NCBI GenBank assembly: GCA_019843655.1
Contig: JACDQD010000005.1
Coordinates: forward strand, 27,166,954-27,230,953
DNA from: Lethocerus indicus
Taxonomy: Eukaryota > Arthropoda > Insecta > Hemiptera > Belostomatidae
Length of the DNA: 64,000 nucleotides
Direction of reading: 5' to 3'
The notes beneath the pieces are model-generated. The model was not told where the DNA came from, did not search any database, and saw nothing but the letters and a program-made list of their open reading frames with translations. The position numbers and the translations under genes are program-made. Shown piece after piece: positions 13,035 through 25,780 of this stretch. Position 1 is the first letter of the stretch, and each line of letters starts with the position of its first letter.

Positions 13035-15132
13035 ACATCAAAAAGAGGTATTCAATCAAGTTTTGTTGGAATTGTGTGTGATGTGTAACTCTCCAGTGTG
13101 TTCTTCCAGTGGTGGTTGTTTGTTTTTGTGTCGGACACATAATGGACATCAACTGACCACATGTCTCCTCCTCATTTGTAAATTATTTCTCATAAATGCA
13201 AGTATTTATTACATTATTTTTTTAAGAATTGAGCCCTTGCATTCGTTGATGATATTTGCTGACCTGTTTTTTCAATATAGCCAACCTATTTATATGCTCA
13301 TATTCCATGAAATCGGTAATTACAAAAGATTTTAGTATTGAACTATGCGAAGTGTATAAAATGAGTTTGTATTACATGATTGAAGGAGAATGTGATTTGA
13401 GAAAGCTGCCTTAAACCTCTTGACTTCTCAGCAGTCAAAGAACCACCACATTCATCAAGCTTCCTATGCCTACAGCGCTGAATACTTTTGTAGATTTAAA
13501 ATTTTCAAATTGCTTTTTATATTCCGAGGCTTTGGACTGGCAATGGTAGAGATATATACTATTTGCATTCAATTATTGCTGGTTGTAGATTAAGGAACAA
13601 TTGAAGGAAAAACTCTTAGGTCAGATACAATGTACCTTGGTTGTTAAAACAGTTCAGCATTAAAGTAATCATCCAAAATTTGACCAAGAATCAAAGAAAT
13701 TTCGATCACTTGCGTATTTTAATTGATTACAAGTGAACTCGTTTTTGTCAGTAGATGAGTTTTATGGGACAGTTCATGTGGTGCATGCTGTTCCTTGACT
13801 GCTGTAGAAGTCCTCTGTAGTCAAAAGGTTAATTATGAAATTGTAATCAAACTGGCTACTTAGTTAAGCAGCAATTGATTAAATGTGTCAGCATAATCAA
13901 CATAAAATAAGCCAAAGATATTACATTATACCAAAGAGTGCGCTAATTCAAGGGGTTTCTTTAAATTTAGATGACTCATTTATTTAATGTAATCTGGTGC
14001 ACTGAGATATTAAGTTTGTGTTTTAATTACCATATATCATGTTACCATTTCACAAATATGGTTTAGTTTATGTAGATGTCACTTGTTGATTTGTTATGAT
14101 CTGATTACTAAAAAAAAATAGTGGCAATGCTAGTGTCATTGCTTTCAGTAGTATTATTTTTAAAAGGTTAATGAATTGAAACCAAACCATTCTTTATGGC
14201 AGCATGAATGTATACATTGCATTAAAAACCATTCAAAATACCTTCCTGAACCATACCATCAAAACACCTTCATAAATTAATTTTATAACTAGTTAATGCC
14301 TAATCTTATTTATCATCGCATCAAATTAAAGGTTACTTTATTAATTTGAAGCTAATTAATAGTAATTCACATTATAACATTCCAATTCAATTCTCTCAGA
14401 TGATGAAAAAATATTACATTCGTATAAAATTATCCTATTGTTTATTTTTGTTTTTTATGTATAGATTTTAAAAACTGAATGTTATTGTTATTTTGTTACT
14501 TATATAAATAAGAGCTTACATGTATTTTCTGTATAAAATAATCTTTATAACTCATTTAAAAAATGTTGAAATTATATAGAACTTACCCTATTTTCTTTCG
14601 GGTGGAAGTGTGCATGCACTAATTTTTGGAATGAATGAAAATGCATACAAGTTTTATGTAAAAATACACTGTATTCCGTCCAGATAATAATCTTTTTTTA
14701 AACAAAAAACAGACAGAATATTTTAATATAAGTATTAAATAAGCAAGAAACACAAATTTAGTCGTTTCTTCTTTTTTTTAACTTAAACACTTTCTCCCTC
14801 ATGATTTACAAAATGTTAATGTCAATAACAATGCACACCATAGTACATTACAACAAAATAGTAAAAAAACATCTTATACCATTTTAACAAGACAAATATA
14901 CATGTGTATACAGTTATACCTCTCCTGGCAATACAGTGTATCAGCCGTCCTATTTGGTTTAATTTTTCTAATTTAAATGAGTTTTCAACCTAATGGCCAT
15001 AAACACTGTTATTGTGATACAACAGAATTAACCAGGAGGGAGGTATTTCATCAGATTAACTGCATGCCAATCTAACTCAAATTCACAAATATTAAATACT
15101 CTTTTAAAAAACATTGTTTTCTTATATTAACA
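13035..15132. other. 3' UTR of the kelch-like gene and convergent intergenic region
   Basis: AT-rich sequence between two convergent genes. Part is probably the 3' UTR of the kelch-like transcript. I found no clear AATAAA in a convincing place, only variants such as ATTAAA near 14221. No other gene is visible. Confidence 0.45.
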
Positions 15133-15138
15133 TTTATT
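15133..15138 (-). promoter_or_regulatory. Poly(A) signal of UTP6
   Basis: AATAAA on the minus strand about 135 nt downstream of the UTP6 stop codon. Confidence 0.45.
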
Positions 15139-15273
15139 TTATTTTTATAAATATTCAGGATATTTTATTACTACTAAAGTGAAGTTTGTGAACAATTAAA
15201 CGCTTATATTTCTTGATCATAAGAAAAAGGAGGAATCTTGTATCCTTCCAGGAGAAAAAATGTAGGTAAAAAC

Positions 15274-18200
15274 CTAGGTCTCCATTGGCTCTTCCGTAGG
15301 ATCCAATTTGGTGACCAACCTAGAAAAAGAATACACAAGTCAGCATATTTCTTTAAAAACCATACAATGCTAGTATATTTTATAAGTGATTGAAAATTTA
15401 AAAAATTAATAGTAAAAGTTTGCTTACTGTGGTGTAGAAAATGATTCAGCCTTGCACAGACTGTATTCGCTGACAAATACATCAACAAGTGCAGATTGTT
15501 TAAGACTCCTAATTGCTTTTGAATAAATATCCGGTACATTTCTTGGATCACCATAGTTCTGTTCAAATCTTACATATGCCATCCACACATCTGGAACATT
15601 TTTTAAGAGAACAAATTTTATAACTATACACCAACATACAAATGCAAACATGTGAAACATTACGTTCATATTATCTATTCGAGAGGTCTCCGAAGTTCAT
15701 TCAGTAGTGGTCAAATGTTTGTAGAATGTTTTTTCTGATTTATCAAGATAGATAAGAAGATTTTTACAAATTGAAAAATTGACTGTTCTTCATGTGAGAA
15801 ACAAAAATATTTTTTGCCCACATACTTGATCATAAAAAAATATTTGCACATAATAAAAACTGAACCTGCCGGAAAATGTTTTAATTCTGCCCCCCAAACT
15901 TTATTCTATTATGTGCACACTTTATATTATTTGTGATTCACACATTCGTGCACATTTATTTTATCTCATAGCGTACATTATTCATGATATTTTTATATAT
16001 AATTATTATGTATTATGTGCTTAATTATAAATAAAGAGTAAAATGATTTTATTGATTTTGTATAAATGTAAGACAGACAATAACAGTATGAACTACCTGT
16101 ATTGTAAGCTCCAAACTGAGTTGTCGTGTACTGATGGCATTTGCGCATGTGTTTGAGACTTGGTCTAGGTTGCATGTCCTCCAGCTCGAGCATCTTGGTG
16201 TGAACATCCAGTGAGAATGGCGGGACTTGAGAATAGACCATATACTGCTTTCTCGCAGCAACGATACCTCTGTTGAGCGTCAACCATTCCATGAACATTG
16301 GCTTCAACGGGTTAGAAATTGTGGGGCCACCATGTGACACACCCTCCTTGAACAGTTCTTCAACCTGAACAAGAGAGAAAAACAATTTGTTGAAAATATT
16401 TTCACATAAGCAACAATTCTTATAATCCTAATACAGAAACTGTATACTACACAAAAAAAAAACAGATTTTAAAATACTGGCAAAAACTGAGATTGTGAAG
16501 ATAATCTATCACCACACTTGTTTCATTAAATATTTTTTGGCTTGTACTTTATTTGTGCTGGAACGGTATGCTTGATTCTATGATTTACTTAAAAAATCAT
16601 ATTGGAAGGGGGTTTCTATTTCCTCTCTTTTTCTATAATTTAAACTTATGCAGACATAACCGATCATTTCCACAACAGACTATTATTCACGGTTAAAAAT
16701 GAGACACTTGGTATTTAAATTTGTTAGATTGGGGGAAGGTATATTTCACAAATTCTTCAACAGGAATATTTAACATGTAATGAATGAGAGAGAAACCTTA
16801 GAAGGGCTGGTATTCTGCCAGTACTGAAGCATTAATTTCCATACTGGTAACGAGTCATCACCAAGACCTGCCAATGCTTCTTTGAATACTTTGATGGCGC
16901 ACTCTTCTTCGCCCCTCGTCAAATGGTACTTGAGCCTGGCAGTCCACAGCGTCACACTTGACCTCAGTTTTTCAGTACCGCCCTTCAGTACATCGTATAA
17001 TTTTTCGGCTTTGTTGTCGGTAGCTTTGAGTTGCTCAACCTGTAATTATTCTTATATAACAACATACTGAAAATTACAGAAATAAATTACAAAATTATTG
17101 TTGCTACAGTTTTATCACCTTTAACTATTTAAGTATCATTGCGCAACCTTCAAGTGACCAATGTAAAATATGAAGTAATGAGCCGAAGATGCATTTACAA
17201 TTTGCATTTCTTACGACTAAATTTCTTATTATATGAAATATATTTTTTATTATGAACTTATAAAATAAAATATTTATAATTTTTAAATTAAATTAATTCA
17301 TTCTATCTTGAATTAAAAACCTAGTAGTTATTTCTTTGAACTTGCAATTATAGTAATTAAAGGTTGTTTTTATGTTAATGCCTTTTTATTTTGTTTAGAA
17401 TCTAGTTTAAAAATAATAAATGAAAAGAACAGTCTTTTAAAAAAGGGAAATAATTAGTACTTAAGAAAACATAAATATACAATATTAAGTTAAAGTAATT
17501 TAAATAGATTAACTATACAAGTGCTTTTACTTTTTTAAACCACACTAGCGATAGTCAGTGTTGCAGAACAATAGACATTTCTCTTCAATAAAGGTGGAAT
17601 TTGAAACTTCAGATGATATTTGTAGCTAACCTTTATAATCTCACATCAATATGAATATACAGCTTTACCAAAACAGAGTAAAAGTGGTATAACTAATCTA
17701 CTGTTCCATTACCAATGAAATACTTCTCACCTACTTTTTACACATATGTATAGTTAACAAATGGTTATGGTATTAATTTAAATAATTTATTGAATTAGTG
17801 ATATTTAAAACCCTTTTTATCACAACACCAAGGATGAACAGAAATCAGCAATTAAGGTGATTATGTTATACAGAAAGATATATGTACATTTAGTTTTTTC
17901 AAGTAAGAAAACTAATGAAAAATTTTAAGCATACAATGAACAGGATATGCACACTTTGATTGATTTGGAAACTAAACACATTGGTTCAAAATGGGCAGTT
18001 TTAAAAATACAAGCATTTTATTATAAAATTATATTTACAATGGATGGAGGGAATATTAAGATGTGACAAATGAATGATAGAACACAAAATGAATCGGTGA
18101 ATAACAAACAATAATGTAAAATATAAATATTGTTATCATTATTGAATTGCAGTGATTCTTCAAAACTGCTAAAATATTCTTGATATTTTATTGACTCAGA

Positions 18201-21200
18201 TAAGTTGAATATGATTACAGTTTTTGTTCTTTCATTTTTCAATTTTTTTGGCTATGAATTGTTTTTAATTCATCCATTTGATTGTTCATCCATTTTACTG
18301 AGACAATCCAAACCTTGTTGCACCATGATGTTGATTAGTTCCTCCTGCACAGTTATAAAATAAGGAACAACTAAAAACCAACATTTTTTAATTAACTTAT
18401 GAAAAATAGGAAAAAAGTGAGAAAAAGTTTAGGGAAATATGTGGAGTTAGGAAATACTATAAAACAGAATAAAATTAATAATAAAAGTTACGTGTGTAAC
18501 TTTTACAAGTTAACACGTTTCTTATGGTAAAAATTATTATTAATAATTTCTTATTAATTTGTCCCATAATCTATCTATTAGGTTCACCCAAAAAGTATTG
18601 ACTGGAAATTAATGACAACTTCCTTTCATTGAAGAAAACATTAGAAAAGAATATATTTTTTCATAAGAAAAAGTTGCCCGTCCCAGTTCTGTTTTTATAA
18701 ATAACACTAGTACCATATCAACTGGACTATGGATTTTTTCTGTATGTATTAACAAGCATATTTTGTCTATCAGATGGATATAAACATAGCTTAATTAAAT
18801 CTAACATTTTAAACATCCAGGGTACAGATTTTTTTATGTCTGCACCAGCAGTTTCTGTGGTTAAGATACATACATGCTTCGGCCACTGAGCAACAATGGT
18901 CAATCACAATTTCTGCTGAGGTCAAATCAATACCTGCATTCGTTGTATTGAACTGCATAATGTATATACATCATGCTTTAGAAACCATTTTATAAACATA
19001 AATAATTTAACCCCAATAACAGCATTTTTTCTATGGTTCAACATGCTAAGCGATCAAGCTAAACACATTATGCTCTACCTAATTTAAATCTTCTTTATTC
19101 CCCTGTGCAATGAGGTACTTTTAAGCCTTGTTATGTGCATTTTAATCGGGTCAGAGTGGGGCGGTTTTCTGAATCACCTAAACCGCCGTTTTTCGGTTTT
19201 CACTTATATCCTAACTTATACCAACATCCATGGCATACGGTGGATTTGAACCACCTACCTCCGGGTGCCAAGGTACAACCCCACACCTTGAGCCACTGTG
19301 GCACCTTAGTCTAACTCTAACACCCAAGCACTTAAAGACACTGAAGAATTATCAACAAAAAATAAAAGAACCTAAAATTTGACAATATATTTACCCATAG
19401 TAAATAATATTTTTCTGTCATCATCCCTTGATTGTGAGCTCCCAAGAAAGCTTTAGTTAGACAATTTCTTTTAAGATTTGGAAGAGTCGACGTGTCCTCA
19501 TTCAATTCCAGCATTCTGTCCAGGTACATTGTCCACATCCTTTCCGTGTTCAAGGACTTCACAGCACTCTCGTACATTTTGGTACAACTCCTACAGTAAA
19601 ATTATTAATAATTTAGTATTTCATAAGTAAATAAAATATTAAAGGAATGGTACCTGTATAAAAAAGCTTAATTCATGCACACATGGTCAGATATTTATAT
19701 TACAATTTGCAAGGGTTTTTTTTGCTATTTTTTCCTCCTTTATACATTTGTATCGTCTTACATTCTTTTAATTTTCATACTTATTACTCTATTTCATTTA
19801 CTTTGGCTATCAGGGAAATAAATAGACAATGTTTTGAATGAAGCATGTTTTACACAAACAACAGAACTCTAAAAACGATTAGAAATTTTGATGCGTATTT
19901 GAGCTAAAATGCACAGTTCAATTCCAGTCACACTGATTGAAAAGAAGAGTACAGATAACAATATAATTTATAATAAACTTTAATAATTTACTAAAAAATA
20001 TATATATTTTTAACAGGGGTCCCCTCTAGTTTTGTATGAAATAAGTATTTTTAATAGAATAAGACTCTATGGAGTCCGCAGTTCAAAACCTTGCAATTCA
20101 CCATCTGAATAAAAACATTCAAGGGAATCATAAGGCAGCACCTGAGCCCGGTGCAGCTGTCGGAGTTACCCTGGTCAGAGCCTGCCTGTTGAGGCCGCTG
20201 GGAGGCCTCTGTCCCCAATAGTGTGGGGCCTCTGTGTAACACAGTGTGAATGAAACAGGTAAGTTGAGATATATGAAGCGATAAAACAACTCTGTATTAG
20301 TGCTTCAGAAGAATAAAATATAAATATTTTGTTCTATTGCAATTATTAAAATTTAACACTACATAATTTGTAACTGGGCCATAAATCAGTAAATAGTGCT
20401 TCATTTTGTAGTGTGCTCCATGCACACACCATTCAAATAAACATGACTAGTCGGTCATTTACTGCTATATATACAATTATATAAAAATATAATATAACAT
20501 GATACTGACCAATTAGGTGGCACTTCAATTACAACTGAAATATAAAACATATAAATAATCATAAGTCAAAATGAATTTTAAATCTTCAACAGGAAATATG
20601 AGAAAAATAAATATTACCTTCAAAAGATATGTTTCATATAGTCTAACATTAAATACCATTAAGATGTAACTAATCACAGAAAACTCAACTTCTTGGATTA
20701 AAATTTCAAAATGAATACATTATTTTATTCCTTCAATGAATGCACAGACAATTATTCTGTTTAAATGAAATGTAAAAATATTATATTTTGCTCAATATAC
20801 ATTTATATCATCAAATAATAAGACTAAAGGATTTTTAGACGAAATTTTAAGGTACTGGGTATTATAGTTTCACCAATCTGAGCTCAATAGTTTTAAATAG
20901 TAACTCAGTTTTAAAGAATAGTGCTAAGATCAAATATTTAAATTTTGGCTGAAACAGAACTAAAAAAAAAAAAAAAACTCACTTTATTCTTTCTTTTGGG
21001 GTCAGTTTTGAATTGGGGTCCACACTTTCTTTACACGATTCCAACTCTCTTTTGGCCAATGTGTCCCATGTCAACTCCTCTTTAGGAAACCTTTTCACTA
21101 AATCACTGAATAATATAAATCCAATTACTTTACTTTAATGATTGCACATTAGAGGAAATACTAATAATAAACCGAATGTTTCAAATCAAAATTAGGTATT

Positions 21201-24200
21201 TCAATCTGTTATTAGGAATTAATTTTGAGATTATCTAATTGTTCAAAGTTGTATGACTTTTTTTCCGCTTCATTCTCCTCATCTGATGTAAATTTCCTCC
21301 AATCGCAAATTTGAACATGTTGATTAAAAACAAAATATATTCCAAGAAAAATTAAGTCTGTAATTATACTTGGACAAGGTAAACAAATTCCCTGTTTTTT
21401 TAAATATGAGATAGCCTAAAATTATAACTTTTGTGGCTCCAATTTTCAAGTTAATCTAAATATAAACTCCAAGTTCTAGAAGTGAGGTAGTTCTGTAATA
21501 TCCAGCTGCAAATTATAAAAAATCATTTAACTATTCTCGGGCCTAATGTGCATGTCTAGCTCAGGTAACATGAGTATTTTTGCACCTATATGCAATAAGT
21601 AATAGATTTGATCCTAACATCACACTTTTAATCCAAATGCAAATATAAATTTAACAAAATTAACTACAGTCTCCTCACCAGACTCCAATGATGTAATATC
21701 CTTTTACATTTATATATTTTATTGCATAACTTTAAATTGAATCTCAAAAATCAAGCTCTCTTCTATAACTTCTCTGGTACACTTCAACTCAGAACCAATT
21801 GAAACAGAATACATTTAATTATTTAAATTCAAAATTTTTTTAAAAATAAAAACTTACTCCAGTATTTTTTTCTGAAGTTGTTCCGTGAAAGTATATTCCT
21901 TGGCGAGCCTAAGAAGTTCAACAACAAATGTTACATCATTGATCTTTTTAATAGCGCTATCATACATCACCTCGGCCAGTTTACCCTCCAATACTGGATC
22001 TTCAGCATCCACTGTCTCTCCCCTGTCTAAAAATTTTACAATAAAGACAACTTATTAAATACCATAAGACAAATTTTAAATAATTTATAAGCAAAAATAT
22101 TTAATCAATATATGTCAATAATACAAAATAGTCAAAATATTGCATAGTATATGACAAATGTATAATAATATGTGATGTCATAATATATCACAAAGGGAAT
22201 ACAAAATTCATTAACAGTCACATGCACGCACAGATATACATGCATACAATACACACATTTATTTTTCCTGAACTTTATTAGGGTACATACCCAAAACCAG
22301 AACCATGATGTTAATTTTTTAAAATTAAAAAAGAATTAATAAACATACAATGAATAAATACAAATAAATTAAGTAATTTGTAAATAATATTTACATTTAA
22401 TATGCTTAAACAATTCATAAAATGGAAGAAATCATACTATGCAACGAATTATACATTATTGAACTGCTTCCACAATCAAATAAGCCTTGTTAGGCACATA
22501 TTGATCATTAGGGTTCGGGTGATCTAGTGGGGGCTGTTTTGTCAATCACTACCCTTACTTTTCATTAATTTATACCCATGGGTAGATTCAAACTGCCAAC
22601 CTCTGGGTCAGAAGGAGCATGCCTCATACCCTGGCCCACTGATGCTCCCTTAATATGATAAGGAGGGAGCACTTATTTCCATGGCATGTAGATTCGAACT
22701 GCCAACCTTTATGCCCTCAGCCACCAAGGACTCCATAATAAATTAAATTTTTCCTTAATTTACTAATGTTTGAAATGATTATGAGCTCACATAATCCCAG
22801 TACACACATTATAATTCTGGTATAATCTGGTATAGCTTAGTAATTATAACAGTACAGCATCAATATGCCAACTCATGTTAGTAGGATGTTCCCATGCCTT
22901 TTGGAATATAATTTGTATTTATATTTAATTTTAGTTTTAAAATATCATTTGTACTGTATACCTTCTATTTCTTTTCGCTTGGTATTGGCAAAATTTAATT
23001 CTAATTTAAAAGCTTCTGTGTAAAGCAGCCTGGAGTCTTTGTGTATGTGTAATCCGTTAAGAAGAAATTTGCGGGCCTTCTCAACGCACTGGCACTCTTC
23101 GAATTCCCACTGAGCAGCAAGTTTAAAAAGACTGGGCTTGTCCCCATGAAGTTCGAGCATCTGATCCAATATACGACTGGCACAAGTATAGAATCTCTGT
23201 TTAAAATAATTAAGATATCAATAATAATAAACCTAAGTAGAAACTAAACATTATAGGAAACGTCAAAGAACAATTTGAAGAGCATCAACAAATATTGTAG
23301 ATCGGTTGATGGAAGATAAAAATAACCATCTTATTTATATAATTCTATCACATTATATAAAGCAACAGACACTCACAACTTGTTTGCAGAATTTGATGTA
23401 TGATAACCAAATCCTAACATCATTTGGAAATCTGCGAATGGCAAAGTTAAACAATTTGTTTATGTGGTTGGCAATGGCATAATCCAAATTGTTTTTCTTC
23501 TGAGTAAGTCCTTTTTCCTATAAAAAGTACACAACTTTGTAATATAAATTTTAAATAATTGGATAAACTAACTTGTAAAATTAAGAAAATGGCAAAATCA
23601 CAGATCACATATCCAGGGGTTCCCCCACTTTTACATCCAGTTTTCCCTCCACATTTCTCATCACACCTCGTCCTAATTCACTCATTGAAGCCCTCTCCTC
23701 TGTTACCCATCCGTTAACCCTTTCATGACAGCTTAAATGCCAAAATCTAGAGACTTTCTATAGCCCGGATACACGTAAAAAGAGCCATCATTCAGTGGCT
23801 TCTTTGTCAAGAGAAAGAAGCAATATAAAAAAAACTTTCCATAATTAGACTTTTAACTATTGTTCGTTGATTGTACAATAAAATGAAAAAATCCTTCATA
23901 CACCATTCAATACCCCTCTTCTAGCGTAAACCAGACCTGGGTGCATGAACAGTAAATCAGCCGAAAAAATAGTTGCTCATACTTTTTTCAAGTGTAACCA
24001 ACTTATACACTATTCTTTAGTACATTGAGAAATACATATGTGCAAATAAATCCTAATACATATGAGAAATGAGTCCTAACATGAACACAAATTTATGTTT
24101 ATCAAAAATTTAATATTGACAATATATATCTATGTAATGTTTTCTATGATGTTTTGTAAGAATAAAAAATTCTTCATAATATTTACAATAATTTACCATC

Positions 24201-24630
24201 CGTTTTTGTCTGATTAATTTCATTAGGTCCATCTCATATTGTATGTACCGCAATGCATCTTCTTTGCATTTGGCCTGCCTCTGCAATTTGTATTCAAATT
24301 CTTTTCTCTTCTTTGTGATCGTTCTATAAATAATTAAAAAAAGCATAATGTTTATAGCAATTCTGGTCACTATTACCCAGGGTGGAAACATATAGGATTC
24401 AATTTAACATCAATCTCTGTGTTTTCCAATGATACAGTACGAAACAGATTTTCAGATGGACATAATACATGACTTTGCTCAGCCTCCCGTACTTTTCATT
24501 CATGGAACTACGCAATATTATGGCATGAAACTCCATACCTGATTTCGGATTTATCGAACAATTGCATTTTCTCCATGAGCTCCAGCTCGGGGATCATCTC
24601 CTCGGCGTGGAGCTCCACAGCTTCAGCCAT
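15274..24630 (-). CDS. UTP6: U3 snoRNA-associated protein 6 homologue (UTP6)
   Basis: Nucleolar component of the small-subunit processome, needed with U3 snoRNA for early 18S pre-rRNA cleavage (family knowledge). Exons on the minus strand: 24539-24630, 24197-24323, 23377-23517, 22962-23196, 21858-22026, 20983-21105, 19395-19590, 16797-17039, 16097-16364, 15428-15590 and 15274-15319. They give 1803 nt, 600 residues, close to the ~597 of human UTP6. The N-terminus (MAEAVELHAEEMIPELELME, then KEFEYKLQRQAKCKEDALRY) matches the UTP6 N-terminal domain. The rest is HAT-type helical repeats such as DVRIWLSYIKFCKQ, LFKLAAQWEFEE, SVTLWTARLKYHL and DVWMAYVRFEQNYG. A TAA straddles the donor ending exon 10, so skipping the last splice would end the protein 16 residues early. 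Phases agree throughout. Several introns carry SINEs. Confidence 0.93.
18800..18890. repeat. Dispersed repeat copy in a UTP6 intron
   Basis: Shares blocks (CAGGGTACAGATTTTTTTATG, AGCAGTTTCTGTGGTT in shortened form) with the repeats near 6418 and 26427. Degraded; family unknown. Confidence 0.3.
19121..19308 (-). mobile_element. tRNA-derived SINE, copy 1
   Basis: On the minus strand it starts with an A-box-like GTGGCTCAAGGTGTGG, has a clear B-box GGTTCAAATCC about 45 nt later, and ends in a tail containing AACAAGGCTTA. The tail and body match the copy at 22481-22650, which shows a real family. It sits in a UTP6 intron. Confidence 0.7.
20050..20250. other. GC-richer island in a UTP6 intron
   Basis: About 200 bp are clearly richer in G and C than the surrounding AT-rich intron, with repeated GGCCTCTG-type words. 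No splice sites or domain are seen. It is probably a remnant of a mobile element; the family is not recognised. Confidence 0.3.
22481..22650 (-). mobile_element. tRNA-derived SINE, copy 2
   Basis: Minus-strand A-box-like GTGGGCCAGGGTATGAGG, B-box GGCAGTTTGAATCTACC, then a body and tail (AACAAGGCTTA) shared with the copy at 19121-19308. It sits in a UTP6 intron. Confidence 0.7.
22661..22734 (-). mobile_element. Partial tRNA-derived SINE head
   Basis: A second tRNA-like head directly upstream (minus sense) of SINE copy 2: GGTGGCTGAGGGCATAAAGG followed by B-box GGCAGTTCGAATCTAC. The body and tail are missing, so it is either a truncated copy or part of a dimeric element. Confidence 0.6.
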
Positions 24631-25658
24631 TTTAAAGGTGTATTCGAACTATGACTACAAGGGAAAATAACTATTGTATTATAGAACGAACGTGAACACT
24701 TCCGAATCAATAACACTGATACAGCCCATGCCGCCCGACTGTCGACAAAGCACAATCTAACCTATTCCACCTAGTACCTGATTTTACCACTAGTACCACT
24801 TCCAAATTTCTTTTTAGTACGCTAAATTAAAAATAAACAATATTAGTGAAAAAAACCTGTCATGAAATTTCAATAAAATAATTTTAGCGATAGTACAATT
24901 TCTGATTTTGATTAATGATCCTCTACGATTAGCTCCCTCATTAATACGATCATTCCCGACGATTTTTTTGTTTGTATATATACGCACAATACTGAGCCCA
25001 CTCATACTGAAACTGTATTTTAATTGCATTCAATAAGCTATATAAATATATTTTTTCAATTTTCGGTAGATAAGGTTCAGGAAAATCCTGCTACTCGACC
25101 TTGAACAATATACTACTCTCTGACGAACGAAAGTTATATCTCCGTTAATGTAATATGAATGTTTGAAGAAAAAAATAAGTAACGTATATAAGTAAAGTTA
25201 GGAATGTAAGATTCCTTACATTTACTTTGATGCAAATGTTCTCAATTGAATAGGGAGCAGCGCCCCTATATTTCTAATTGATTGAAAAGTAACAAATCCA
25301 GCGCTGGAAACTGAATCAGAGAGTTGTGCTTCCCAGCAAGGCTCTAACCATCTTAACTAATCTGTATTTAACTACCTGACATCATATAAATGATGAGTGA
25401 AACATTGCTCAGGCCTCAGAATGAGTAACAGATATATATTTATATTTTTTTGGAAACTCCAGACTCCAATTGAATTGTTCAGAATTCAAGTTTTCTATGG
25501 TATAAAGGTTTCATTTTAAGACCTACAATGTGAAAACTTGTAACTGTTGTGAATGTGAAATGGGGACATTACTTCATCAATTACCTCTAAATGAGATCAA
25601 TTTAATATAACAGGTTCACAAATAAATATGATGTAACAATTATTGTACTATACAAGAG
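24631..25658. other. Intergenic region upstream of UTP6
   Basis: Carries the UTP6 promoter and the 3' flank of ATPsynD. A short perfect hairpin-forming sequence (AATGTAAG, a 3-nt loop, then CCTTACATT) lies near 25214-25234. No gene is visible. Confidence 0.4.
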
Positions 25659-25664
25659 TTTATT
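25659..25664 (-). promoter_or_regulatory. Poly(A) signal of ATP synthase subunit d
   Basis: AATAAA on the minus strand about 117 nt downstream of the stop codon. Confidence 0.5.
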
Positions 25665-25780
25665 ATTTTCTTTATTATAATACTCAACAACACATTTATC
25701 ATTAAACTGGTTCTATATTTTGTTTGATGAATACAATTGAGAACTACAGATGCTGTAAAAGCAAATAGCACAATGCTGAT

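Noticed and set aside
15428..15590. Ending UTP6 at the TAA that follows codon CAG in exon 10.
   Set aside because: Possible as an isoform, but the donor GTAAGC spans it and splicing to 15274-15319 is in phase and gives a plausible C-terminus.
18250..18346. Open stretch on the minus strand after a good acceptor (EELINIMVQQGLDCLS) that looked like a UTP6 exon.
   Set aside because: Its only donor breaks the phase. Joining exon 19395-19590 directly to 16797-17039 keeps the frame and the UTP6 alignment.
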